DNA from: Mycolicibacterium vulneris
GTDB lineage: Bacteria; Actinomycetota; Actinomycetes; Mycobacteriales; Mycobacteriaceae
Direction of reading: 5' to 3'
Length of the DNA: 64,000 nt
Assembly: GCF_002104765.1 (NCBI RefSeq)
Contig: NZ_NCXM01000012.1
Coordinates: 1-64,000 of the forward strand
A model generated the notes under the pieces. The model was not told the origin of the DNA. It ran no database searches and worked only from the letters and a program-made list of their open reading frames with translations. Each line of letters opens with the position of its first letter. The stretch's first letter is position 1. This document shows, piece after piece, positions 50,426 through 58,350 of the stretch. The position numbers and the translations under genes are program-made.

Positions 50426-51600
50426 GCCTGGTCGACGCCGCCGATGCCTGGCTGGCCACCCACCACGACGACCTGGTCGAGTGGCGCCGGCACCTTCACC
50501 GCTATCCCGAGCTGGGCCGTCAGGAGTACGCCACCACCCAGTTCGTCGCCGAGCGGCTGGCCGAAGCCGGGCTCAACCCGAAGGTGTTGCCCGGCGGAAC
50601 CGGGCTGGTCTGCGACATCGGCCCCGAGCACGAGCCCCGGATCGCGCTGCGCGCGGACATGGACGGCCTGCCGATGGCCGAGCTCACCGGCGCTCCGTAC
50701 GCCTCCACCATGCCGAATGTGGCGCACGCCTGCGGTCACGACGCACACACCGCGATCCTGCTGGGCACCGCGCTGGTGCTGGCGTCGGTGCCCGAGCTGT
50801 CGGTCGGGGTGCGGCTGATCTTTCAGGCCGCCGAGGAGCTGATGCCCGGCGGGGCGATCGACGCCATCGCGGCCGGCGCGCTGACCGGGGTGTCGCGGAT
50901 CTTCGCCCTGCACTGCGACCCCCGGCTGGAGGTCGGCAAGATCGCGGTCCGGCACGGCCCCATAACGTCGGCGGCCGACCAGATAGAGATCACGCTGTAT
51001 TCACCCGGCGGGCACACGTCGCGGCCACACCTGACCGCCGACCTGGTGTACGGGCTGGGCACGCTGATCACCGGGCTGCCCGGGGTGTTGTCGCGCCGCA
51101 TCGACCCGCGCAACGGCACCGTGCTGGTCTGGGGCGCGGTCAACGCGGGCGTGGCCGCCAACGCCATCCCGCAGACCGGCGTGCTGGCCGGCACCGTGCG
51201 CACCGCGAGCCGGCAGACCTGGGTGGGCATGGAGGAGATCATCCGCGAGACGGTGTCCGGACTGCTGGCGCCGCTGGCCATCGAGCACACGCTGCAATAC
51301 CGGCGCGGCGTGCCGCCGGTGGTCAACGAGGACGTCTCGACGCGCATCCTCACCCACGCGATCGAATCGATCGGCCCCGACGCGCTGGCCGACACCCGCC
51401 AGTCCGGCGGTGGCGAGGACTTCTCCTGGTATCTGGAAGAGGTTCCCGGTGCGATGGCCCGGTTGGGGGTGTGGCCGGGGGTGGGACCGCAGCTGGACCT
51501 GCACCAGCCGACGTTCAATCTCGACGAGCGGGCCCTGCCGATCGGGGTGCGCGTGATGACGAACATCGTCGAGCAGTCGGCCGCATTCGAACGCTCCTAG
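50422..51600 (+). CDS. amiA1: M20 family amidohydrolase AmiA1
   Basis: A 392-residue M20D amidohydrolase. The protein starts 'DDLVEWRRHLHRYPELGRQE', typical of N-acyl-amino-acid hydrolases. Metal ligands are in 'VAHACGHDAHTAILLG' and 'IFQAAEELMPGGA'; the lid-domain His is in 'YSPGGHTSRPHLTADL', and the last ligand His in 'DLHQPTFNLDERAL'. Overlaps amiB1 by four bases, so both are translated from one mRNA. Confidence 0.92.
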   Translation: MSLVDAADAWLATHHDDLVEWRRHLHRYPELGRQEYATTQFVAERLAEAGLNPKVLPGGTGLVCDIGPEHEPRIALRADMDGLPMAELTGAPYASTMPNVAHACGHDAHTAILLGTALVLASVPELSVGVRLIFQAAEELMPGGAIDAIAAGALTGVSRIFALHCDPRLEVGKIAVRHGPITSAADQIEITLYSPGGHTSRPHLTADLVYGLGTLITGLPGVLSRRIDPRNGTVLVWGAVNAGVAANAIPQTGVLAGTVRTASRQTWVGMEEIIRETVSGLLAPLAIEHTLQYRRGVPPVVNEDVSTRILTHAIESIGPDALADTRQSGGGEDFSWYLEEVPGAMARLGVWPGVGPQLDLHQPTFNLDERALPIGVRVMTNIVEQSAAFERS

Positions 51601-51674
51601 TCGCCGGTGGCGCGGACGACGTGTTCGGCGATGCGGGCGTAGCTGCGCCGCGTGGCGTCGCCGGCCTCGCTCAT
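51597..51674 (-). CDS. 25-codon ORF in the gap after amiA1, doubtful
   Basis: A short frame 'MSEAGDATRRSYARIAEHVV' with good codon bias ends at a TAG sharing bases with the amiA1 stop. It has no ribosome site at proper spacing. It may be the leftover N-terminus of a deleted gene. Nothing else is seen in 51601-51800. Confidence 0.2.
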   Translation of the reverse strand: MSEAGDATRRSYARIAEHVVRATGD

Positions 51675-51800
51675 ATGGACAGCCGATTTTCCTTTCCTGG
51701 GCGGCACCGCCGTTTCGGGGCGCGCATCATCGGTCTGTCTGTCTACCCTCCCGACCGCCGTCGGGCGAATTATTTTGGCGGGTGTCGTCGGGAAGCCCGC

Positions 51801-52280
51801 TCACGCGCCGGTTCCCGGACCGATGTTGCTTGCCGGGCGGGTCCGCAGCCAGTGCACGTATTCGCTTGGCGCCCCGGCGATTTCGGCGGCATCGGCCATC
51901 ACGCCCAGGTACCGCGCCGACGGAATCCCGCCCTCCCAGGCGTCCAGGACGTACAGCCACGCCAGCACCGGGTCGGTGTCGGTGTCCGAGGAGATGCGCT
52001 CCACTCTGCACCGGATCTTCTTGTGGACGCCGAACTCCGAGCCCTCCCAGCGGTCCAGGTTGCTCTCGTCCGCAGGTGTCATGTCGTAGAGGACGACGAA
52101 CACCTTTGAATCCGGGTCCTCGACGACGCTGGCCAGCGCCCCCTCCCAGCTGATGTCCTCGCCGCCGAAGGTCAATCGCCAGCCGTGCAGCCAGCCGGTT
52201 CCGGCCATCGGCGAATGCGGCGCGCGTTTCTGCATCTGCTCGGGATCCATGTTCGACCCGTACGCGGCGTAGATCGGCAC
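51801..52280 (-). CDS. Gamma-glutamylcyclotransferase-like protein (Rv3304-like)
   Basis: A 159-residue protein of the GGCT/AIG2 fold. The substrate-loop motif is 'IYAAYGSNMDPEQM' (YGSN), with 'GWRLTFGGEDISWEGALASV' and 'VLYDMTPADESNLDRWEG' following. The catalytic Glu is probably in 'LDRWEGSEFG'. It corresponds to Rv3304 between amiA1 and lpdA. Activity on gamma-glutamyl peptides is a family-based guess; the biological substrate is unknown. Confidence 0.82.
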   Translation of the reverse strand: MPIYAAYGSNMDPEQMQKRAPHSPMAGTGWLHGWRLTFGGEDISWEGALASVVEDPDSKVFVVLYDMTPADESNLDRWEGSEFGVHKKIRCRVERISSDTDTDPVLAWLYVLDAWEGGIPSARYLGVMADAAEIAGAPSEYVHWLRTRPASNIGPGTGA

Positions 52281-52362
52281 GGGGAAATCTTAGACGTCCG
52301 ATGCTGATGGGTCTTCCCCCGAGCATTCGCAGGAGCCCTGCCGCTTCGTTAGGTTAGGGGCT

Positions 52363-53778
52363 GTGGTGACCCGCATCGTGATTCTCGGCGGAGGCCCGGC
52401 CGGTTACGAAGCCGCGCTGGTGGCCGCGACCTCGCACCCCGACACGACCCGCGTCACGGTGATCGACTCCGAGGGCATCGGCGGGGCGGCAGTCCTGGAC
52501 GACTGCGTGCCGTCCAAGACGTTCATCGCCTCGACCTGGCTGCGCACCGAATTGCGCCGGGCGCCGCGGCTGGGCTTCGAGATCGACATCGACGACGCCA
52601 AGATCTCGCTGCCGCAGATCCATGCCCGGGTCAAGCAGCTCGCCACCGAGCAGTCCGCCGACATCACCGATCAGCTGCTCAGCGTGGGCGTGCACGTGGT
52701 GGCCGGCCACGGCAAGCTGATCGACCCCGCGCCGGGCCTGGCCTGTCACCGCATCAAAGCGACCGCCGCCGACGGGACCGCCACGGAGTACGAGGCCGAC
52801 GTCGTGCTGATCGCCACCGGCGCCAGCCCGAGGGTGCTGCCTTCGGCGCCGCCCGACGGCGAGCGGATTTTGACCTGGCGCCAGCTCTACAACCTGGAGG
52901 CGCTGCCCGAGCACCTGATCGTGGTCGGGTCCGGGGTCACCGGAGCCGAATTCGTGCACGCCTACACCGAATTGGGTGTGCCGGTGACGGTGGTCGCCAG
53001 CCGGGACCGGGTGCTGCCCTACGAGGACGCCGACGCCGCCCTGGTGCTGGAGGAGGCGTTCTCCGAGCGCGGCGTCGAGCTGGTCAAGAACGCCCGCGCG
53101 CAATCGGTGACCCGCACCGAAAACGGCGTGCTGGTCACGCTGGGCGACGGGAGCACGGTCGAGGGCAGCCACGCGCTGATGACCATCGGGTCGGTTCCCA
53201 ACACCGGCGGGCTGGGCCTGGACCGGGTCGGCATCGAGCTGGGCCGCGGCGGCTACCTGACCGTGGACCGGGTGTCGCGGACCTCGGTCGCCGGCATCTA
53301 CGCCGCCGGCGACTGCACCGGGCTGCTGCCGCTGGCCTCGGTCGCGGCCATGCAGGGCCGGATCGCGATGTATCACGCGCTGGGCGAGGGCGTCAGCCCG
53401 ATCCGGCTGCGCACGGTGGCGGCGACGGTGTTCACCAGGCCCGAGATCGCCGCCGTCGGGGTCCCGCAGACGATGATCGACGACGGCTCGGTGTCGGCCC
53501 GCACGATCATGCTCCCGCTGCGAACCAATGCGCGGGCCAAGATGTCGGGGCTGCGCCAGGGCTTCGTGAAGGTGTTCTGCCGCAAGTCCACCGGCGTGGT
53601 GATCGGCGGCGTGGTGGTGGCGCCGATCGCGTCCGAACTGATCCTGCCGATCGCCGTGGCCGTCCAAAACCGCATCACCGTCAACGAGCTGGCCCAGACA
53701 CTCGCCGTTTACCCCTCGTTGTCCGGGTCGATCACCGAGGCCGCTCGCCGGCTGATGGCGCACGACGATCTGGACTAA
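52363..53778 (+). CDS. lpdA: NAD(P)H quinone reductase LpdA (pyridine nucleotide-disulfide family)
   Basis: A 471-residue flavoprotein related to lipoamide dehydrogenase. The FAD motif is 'RIVILGGGPAGYEAALVA', the NAD motif 'LIVVGSGVTGAEFVHAY', and 'GIYAAGDCTGLLPLASVA' binds FAD. The redox disulfide is broken: the usual GGTCLNVGC is 'GGAAVLDDCVPSK', leaving one Cys, as in M. tuberculosis LpdA (Rv3303c), which reduces quinones rather than lipoamide. The C-terminus ends at 'MAHDDLD', about 20 residues shorter than I recall for Rv3303c. Start GTG 52363. glpD2 follows in the same direction. Confidence 0.92.
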   Translation: MVTRIVILGGGPAGYEAALVAATSHPDTTRVTVIDSEGIGGAAVLDDCVPSKTFIASTWLRTELRRAPRLGFEIDIDDAKISLPQIHARVKQLATEQSADITDQLLSVGVHVVAGHGKLIDPAPGLACHRIKATAADGTATEYEADVVLIATGASPRVLPSAPPDGERILTWRQLYNLEALPEHLIVVGSGVTGAEFVHAYTELGVPVTVVASRDRVLPYEDADAALVLEEAFSERGVELVKNARAQSVTRTENGVLVTLGDGSTVEGSHALMTIGSVPNTGGLGLDRVGIELGRGGYLTVDRVSRTSVAGIYAAGDCTGLLPLASVAAMQGRIAMYHALGEGVSPIRLRTVAATVFTRPEIAAVGVPQTMIDDGSVSARTIMLPLRTNARAKMSGLRQGFVKVFCRKSTGVVIGGVVVAPIASELILPIAVAVQNRITVNELAQTLAVYPSLSGSITEAARRLMAHDDLD

Positions 53779-53862
53779 CGGTTAGCCTTGGTGCAGCACG
53801 TCCTACTGACCGGTAACCGACAGGAGTTTCCCAGTGCGGAGTCCAGTGGCGGAGTCCTGGTC

Positions 53863-55605
53863 GTGACTGATCCCACCCGGCGCAGCTCACCGGTATCGCA
53901 GCTGGGGCCGCGCCAGCGCGAGGCGGCCTGGGAACGGCTGGGCACCGAGCAGTTCGACGTGGTGGTGATCGGCGGCGGCGTGGTGGGGTCGGGCTGCGCG
54001 CTGGATGCCGCGACCCGCGGGCTCAAGGTGGCGCTGGTGGAAGCGCGCGATTTCGCCTCGGGCACCTCGAGCCGCTCGTCGAAGATGTTTCACGGCGGCC
54101 TGCGCTACCTCGAGCAGCTGGAGTTCGGTCTCGTGCGCGAGGCGCTCTACGAGCGCGAGTTGTCGCTGACCAAGCTGGCGCCGCACCTGGTCAAGCCGAT
54201 GCCGTTCCTGTTTCCGCTGACCAACCGCGTGTGGGAGCGTCCCTACATCGCCGCCGGGATCTTTCTCTACGACCGGATGGGCGGCGCGAAATCCGTTCCG
54301 GCGCAAAAGCATTTGACACGCGCGGGCGCGCTGCGGTTGAGTCCGGGCCTCAAACGCAGTTCGCTGATCGGTGGAATCCGCTACTACGACACCGTCGTCG
54401 ACGACGCGCGGCACACCATGACCGTCGCACGCACAGCCGCGCACTACGGCGCCGTGGTGCGCACCTCCACCCAGGTGGTCGCGATGCTGCGCGAGGGTGA
54501 CCGGGTGACCGGCGTGCGCGTCCGCGACTCCGAGGACGGCGCGATCACCGAAGTCCGCGGGCACGTGGTGGTCAACGCGACCGGGGTGTGGACCGACGAG
54601 ATCCAGGCATTGTCCAAGCAACGCGGGCGATTTCAGGTCCGTGCGTCCAAGGGCGTGCATGTGGTGGTGCCGCGCGACCGCATCGTCAGCGACGTCGCGA
54701 TCATCCTGCGCACCGAGAAGTCGGTGATGTTCGTCATCCCGTGGGGCAGCCACTGGATCATCGGCACCACCGACACCGACTGGAATCTCGACCTGGCCCA
54801 CCCCGCGGCCACCAAGGCCGACATCGACTACATCCTGCAGACCGTCAACACGGTGCTGGCCATCCCGCTGACACACGCCGACATCGACGGCGTGTACGCG
54901 GGGCTGCGCCCGCTGCTGGCCGGGGAGAGCGAGGAGACCTCCAAGCTCTCCAGGGAGCACGCCGTGGCGGTGCCCGCCCCGGGCCTGGTCGCCATCGCCG
55001 GCGGCAAATACACCACCTATCGGGTGATGGCCGCCGACGCGATTGATGCTGCGGCCCAGTTTATTCCGGCCCGGGTGGCGCCCTCGATCACCGAGAAGGT
55101 CAGCCTGCTTGGGGCCGACGGCTACTTCGCGCTGATCAACCAGGCCGAACACGTCGCCGAGCTGCGGGGCCTGCACCCCTACCGCGTGCGTCACCTGCTG
55201 GACCGCTACGGCTCCCTGATCGGCGACGTGCTGGCGCTGGCAGCCGACCGCCCCGACCTGCTCAACCCGATCAAGGAGGCGCCGGGCTACCTGCGGGTGG
55301 AGGCGCTGTATGCCGTAACGGCCGAGGGCGCACTGCATTTGGAGGACATCCTGGCCCGGCGGATGCGCATCTCCATCGAATACTCGCACCGCGGCGTCGA
55401 CTGCGCGCGCGAGGTCGCCGACGTGGTCGCGCCGGTGCTGGGCTGGACGGCCGGGGACATCGAGCGTGAGGTCGCGAACTACACCGCCCGGGTGGAGGCC
55501 GAGATCCTGTCCCAGGCCCAGCCCGACGACGTGTCCGCCGACGAGTTGCGGGCCAGCGCGCCCGAGGCGCGCGCCGAGATCCTCGAACCGGTCCCGCTCA
55601 GTTGA
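53863..55605 (+). CDS. glpD2: FAD-dependent glycerol-3-phosphate dehydrogenase
   Basis: A 580-residue respiratory enzyme oxidising sn-glycerol-3-phosphate to dihydroxyacetone phosphate and passing electrons to quinones. 'DVVVIGGGVVGSGCALDAAT' is the FAD motif; 'DFASGTSSRSSKMFHGGLRY', 'GGIRYYDTVVDDARHTM' and 'VATGVWTDEI'-type blocks ('NATGVWTDEIQALSKQ') follow, then 'VAIAGGKYTTYRVMAAD'. GTG 53863 is preferred over the upstream frame because GGAG precedes it. Near-identical in layout to Rv3302c. With lpdA upstream it forms a small quinone-linked redox unit. Confidence 0.95.
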   Translation: MTDPTRRSSPVSQLGPRQREAAWERLGTEQFDVVVIGGGVVGSGCALDAATRGLKVALVEARDFASGTSSRSSKMFHGGLRYLEQLEFGLVREALYERELSLTKLAPHLVKPMPFLFPLTNRVWERPYIAAGIFLYDRMGGAKSVPAQKHLTRAGALRLSPGLKRSSLIGGIRYYDTVVDDARHTMTVARTAAHYGAVVRTSTQVVAMLREGDRVTGVRVRDSEDGAITEVRGHVVVNATGVWTDEIQALSKQRGRFQVRASKGVHVVVPRDRIVSDVAIILRTEKSVMFVIPWGSHWIIGTTDTDWNLDLAHPAATKADIDYILQTVNTVLAIPLTHADIDGVYAGLRPLLAGESEETSKLSREHAVAVPAPGLVAIAGGKYTTYRVMAADAIDAAAQFIPARVAPSITEKVSLLGADGYFALINQAEHVAELRGLHPYRVRHLLDRYGSLIGDVLALAADRPDLLNPIKEAPGYLRVEALYAVTAEGALHLEDILARRMRISIEYSHRGVDCAREVADVVAPVLGWTAGDIEREVANYTARVEAEILSQAQPDDVSADELRASAPEARAEILEPVPLS

Positions 55606-55617
55606 ACAGGCCCTGAG

Positions 55618-56484
55618 ATGGCCGTGCGGCCGGCGCCACTGCCCGTGCGCGACGGACTGGGCCCGGCGCGGGTGCGGCTGCGCGGCGGGCCGGTGCTGGC
55701 CGAACTCAGCGCCCGGTTCGGCGCGCAGGCCCGCGCCAAGGTGCTCGCCGGCGAGGTCGTCGGCGCCGACGGCGCCGTGATCGATGACACCGCAGTGCTT
55801 CCCGCCGGCGCGAGTGTCTACCTGTACCGCGAGCTGCCGGACGAGGTGCCCGTCCCGTTCGGCATCCCGGTGCTGCATCGTGACGCCGACATCGTGGTCG
55901 TCGACAAACCCCACTTCCTGGCCACCATGCCGCGCGGACGCCACGTCGCGCAGACCGCGCTGGTGCGGCTGCGGCGGGAACTGGGGTTGCCCGAGCTGAG
56001 CCCGGCGCACCGGCTCGACCGGCTGACCGCCGGGGTGCTGCTGTTCACCGCACGGCGCGAGGTGCGCGGCGCCTACCAGACGCTGTTCTCCCGCGGGATG
56101 GTCGCCAAGACGTATCTGGCCCGGGCCGGCGTCGAACCGGAACTGGAGCTGCCCCGCGTGGTGAAGAACCGAATCATCAAGCGTCGCGGTCACTTACAGG
56201 CCGTCTGCGAACCCGGTGTGCCAAACTCCGAGACCCGTGTGGAGCTGGTGGCCCCGGATGGACTGTACCGGCTCACGCCACGCACCGGGCGCACCCACCA
56301 GCTGCGCCTGCACATGGCCTCGCTGGGGATACCTATCGAGGGTGATCCGTTGTATCCCAACATTATTGACGTCGCGCCCGATGACTTCAGCGCCCCGCTG
56401 CGGCTCTTGGCGCAGCGCATCGAGTTCACCGATCCGCTGACCGGCGATCCGCGTGAGTTCGTCAGCCGCCGGGTTGGCCCCTGA
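55618..56484 (+). CDS. RluA-family pseudouridine synthase
   Basis: A 288-residue RNA-modifying enzyme. The catalytic Asp is in 'LSPAHRLDRLTAGVLLF' (HRLDR motif), and 'LTPRTGRTHQLRLHMASLG' is the second RluA signature with 'IEGDPLYPNI' after it. The first ~85 residues replace the usual S4 domain with a variant region. It lies 12 bases after glpD2 (Rv3300c position). The RNA target (rRNA or tRNA position) is unknown. Confidence 0.9.
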   Translation: MAVRPAPLPVRDGLGPARVRLRGGPVLAELSARFGAQARAKVLAGEVVGADGAVIDDTAVLPAGASVYLYRELPDEVPVPFGIPVLHRDADIVVVDKPHFLATMPRGRHVAQTALVRLRRELGLPELSPAHRLDRLTAGVLLFTARREVRGAYQTLFSRGMVAKTYLARAGVEPELELPRVVKNRIIKRRGHLQAVCEPGVPNSETRVELVAPDGLYRLTPRTGRTHQLRLHMASLGIPIEGDPLYPNIIDVAPDDFSAPLRLLAQRIEFTDPLTGDPREFVSRRVGP

Positions 56485-56494
56485 GCCAATACCG

Positions 56495-56959
56495 CTAGTC
56501 GGATTGGTCCGCTCTAGGAGAGGAGATCGGGGGCAGCCGCTCGAGTTCGCGAAGGTGATCGATGATCGCTGCCAGACTCTTGAGGGCCTGGGGAGTCAGC
56601 CCAGATGCACGGGCTGCCAGATCGCGCACGCCGTTGTCGCGTAAGGCCTGCAGGAGGTTCAGTTGCGCGTCGATGGCCGGGTCCGTGTCTCGATCTATCA
56701 GATAGGACGCCGGCACCCCGAAAAACTCTGCGATCGCCCGCAAATGCGTGACGGTCGGGTTTCTTTTAACGCCGCTTCTCAGCTGCCACAGATATGCCGG
56801 ACTGATTGATACGCCGGTTTTCTCGGTGATCGCGGCCGCGGCCGCGGCGTTGGACAGCGGCGCCGTACCGGCCTTCCGCATGACGTCGAAAAGCTTCGTC
56901 AAACGCGATGCCAACTCGCCGTTATCCGGCCCTTCGGCCTGGACGTCGTCGAATCTCAA
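56495..56959 (-). CDS. EspR-like XRE transcriptional regulator, copy 1
   Basis: A 154-residue DNA-binding protein. An XRE helix-turn-helix lies at about residues 20-80 ('LTKLFDVMRKAGTAPLSNAA', 'SISPAYLWQLRSGVKRNPTV', 'HLRAIAEFFGVPASYL'), followed by a helical C-terminal dimerisation region ('LQALRDNGVRDLAARASGLT'). This layout resembles the mycobacterial nucleoid regulator EspR. It starts at TTG 56959 with GGGAGA close by. The HTH coding sequence is an almost exact inverted copy of that in the gene at 57381, while N- and C-terminal parts differ. Convergent with the pseudouridine synthase. Confidence 0.85.
   Translation of the reverse strand: MRFDDVQAEGPDNGELASRLTKLFDVMRKAGTAPLSNAAAAAAITEKTGVSISPAYLWQLRSGVKRNPTVTHLRAIAEFFGVPASYLIDRDTDPAIDAQLNLLQALRDNGVRDLAARASGLTPQALKSLAAIIDHLRELERLPPISSPRADQSD
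56701..56896 (-). repeat. 196-bp inverted repeat, left copy
   Basis: This is the reverse complement of 57462-57657 with three mismatches, the first 147 bp (from the outer AAGCTT end) being identical. It encodes the HTH of the leftward XRE gene. The two copies point away from a 565-base core that contains both gene starts. Confidence 0.92.
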
Positions 56960-57380
56960 TGGTCTCCCGTTTCATGCAACACGCCAACAGCTTCGGACAT
57001 GTTACAGCCCGGCCTTTCGCTGACCGCCTGCCGAGTCGTTGCCCCGGGCGGTTACCGCAGCGTAAAAACGCGATACCTCAGAGCCGATATCCGCATCCGC
57101 CTTTCCGGGCCTAAACGCGTTCGCGCAGAAGGCAGTACGTACAGGCGATGTGCGTGGGGGCCGGACGATCCGGTCAGCTGGAACGCCCCATCGACGAGCT
57201 TGCGACAACCGACTGCGAGCTTCATCGGGGCTCGTCGGCGGTCAGGGCGCGCGCTGACCGCGGCGCCGCCCCTTCCTGGTGGCAAACGACCAAGGTCAGG
57301 CCGGGTGCTCGGTGGATTCAATGCCGGGCGGCTGGTAACGTCAGTACACGATGATCGTGTTTGGATGAAATGAGAGTGCA
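56960..57380. other. 421-bp divergent control region between the two XRE genes
   Basis: No gene is visible: short frames here lack codon bias and homology. It separates the TTG starts of two divergent regulators and must hold both promoters. The only strong motif is a 15-bp palindrome at 57346-57360. The whole region lies between the two inverted repeat copies. Confidence 0.6.
57346..57360. promoter_or_regulatory. 15-bp palindrome, candidate operator
   Basis: ACACGAT-G-ATCGTGT is a perfect dyad ending 20 bases before the TTG start of the rightward XRE gene. The position overlaps where a -10 region would be. Autoregulation by the XRE proteins is a reasonable inference. No second copy is seen near the leftward gene. 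Confidence 0.55.
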
Positions 57381-57851
57381 TTGGATCGCGGCAGCGGGCC
57401 AGAGGAAGCGGCAGCCGGTGGCGGTGCTGACAACGACTCTGACCTCGCGCACAAGCTGACCAAGCTTTTCGACGTCATGCGGAAGGCCGGTACGGCGCCG
57501 CTGTCCAACGCCGCGGCCGCGGCCGCGATCACCGAGAAAACCGGCGTATCAATCAGTCCGGCATATCTGTGGCAGCTGAGAAGCGGCGTTAAAAGAAACC
57601 CGACCGTCGCGCATTTGCGGGCGATCGCAGAGTTTTTCGGGGTTCCGGCGTCCTACCTGATCGATCGCGACCCAGATCAGAAGATCGACGCACAGCTGAC
57701 CTTGATCCAAGCGTTACGCGATGTCGGCGTACGTGATCTGGCGGTGCGCACGTCCGGACTCACGCCGGAGGCCATCACGAGTTTGGCGGCCATGGTCGAC
57801 GAGGTTCGCAAACTCCAAGACCTACCGGTGATACCGCGCGAAGGGCGGTGA
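57381..57851 (+). CDS. EspR-like XRE transcriptional regulator, copy 2
   Basis: A 156-residue paralogue of the gene at 56495. Residues ~25-90 (HTH) are almost identical to it at DNA level; the N-terminus (LDRGSGPEEAAAGGGADNDS) and the C-terminal helices (LIQALRDVGVRDLAVRTSGL) have diverged. It starts at TTG 57381 because no ATG or GTG is in frame before the HTH; GAGAG lies just upstream. It is followed seven bases later by an ImmA/IrrE protease gene, the classical partner of XRE repressors, which implies signal-dependent release of repression. Confidence 0.86.
   Translation: MDRGSGPEEAAAGGGADNDSDLAHKLTKLFDVMRKAGTAPLSNAAAAAAITEKTGVSISPAYLWQLRSGVKRNPTVAHLRAIAEFFGVPASYLIDRDPDQKIDAQLTLIQALRDVGVRDLAVRTSGLTPEAITSLAAMVDEVRKLQDLPVIPREGR
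57462..57657 (+). repeat. 196-bp inverted repeat, right copy
   Basis: Right copy of the inverted pair with 56701-56896; it starts at AAGCTT 57462 and includes AACCCGACCGTC ending at 57608, after which the first mismatch occurs. It encodes the HTH of the rightward XRE gene in the same codon phase as the left copy. Confidence 0.92.
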
Positions 57852-57858
57852 GGCGTAG

Positions 57859-58350
57859 ATGGCATCCAAGGTTGACATGCTCGCATTGGTTCGCACCCTG
57901 CCCGTTCCCGTGCCCTGGGATCGCGCGGCGTTCATCGACGGTGTCGCCCGCTTGCGGGGCCGGCCGATTCGCCTGGTGCCGACGGTGGACGAGCTCGCGC
58001 TGGGCCCCTGCGGGGTGTGGCTGAAGCGCGACGAAGACGACATCATCATCCACGAGGCGGATACCTCGGAATATCACATCGACCAAATCGTGTGCCACGA
58101 GATCGGGCACATGGTGTTGGAACACGATGGCGGGTCGCGAGGTGACACGAGCGCGGATTACTTGCCCAAGATGATCTTCGCGAGCGCACTGGCCGGATTC
58201 GACCCCGGCACCGGAGTGATATTGGGCCGCACCAGCTTCGATGACAACCGCGAACGCGATGCTGAGATGTTCGCATCGTTGGTGATGCTCGCCGCCGCCG
58301 AAGCCGGTACGCGACAGTCGATGATGAGCAGCGTGTTCTTCCGCCGGTGA
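57859..58350 (+). CDS. ImmA/IrrE-type zinc metallopeptidase
   Basis: A 163-residue protein with the zinc motif 'IVCHEIGHMVLEH' (HExxH, His80-His84) and the downstream 'ERDAEMFASL' (about 132-141) that matches the ExEAxxFA signature of ImmA/IrrE peptidases. The N-terminal ~60 residues supply the usual mixed fold. ImmA proteins cleave a partner XRE repressor after a signal; here the repressor is encoded directly upstream. The stop overlaps the next gene start (GTGA), so the seven-TM protein is translationally coupled to it. Confidence 0.88.
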   Translation: MASKVDMLALVRTLPVPVPWDRAAFIDGVARLRGRPIRLVPTVDELALGPCGVWLKRDEDDIIIHEADTSEYHIDQIVCHEIGHMVLEHDGGSRGDTSADYLPKMIFASALAGFDPGTGVILGRTSFDDNRERDAEMFASLVMLAAAEAGTRQSMMSSVFFRR

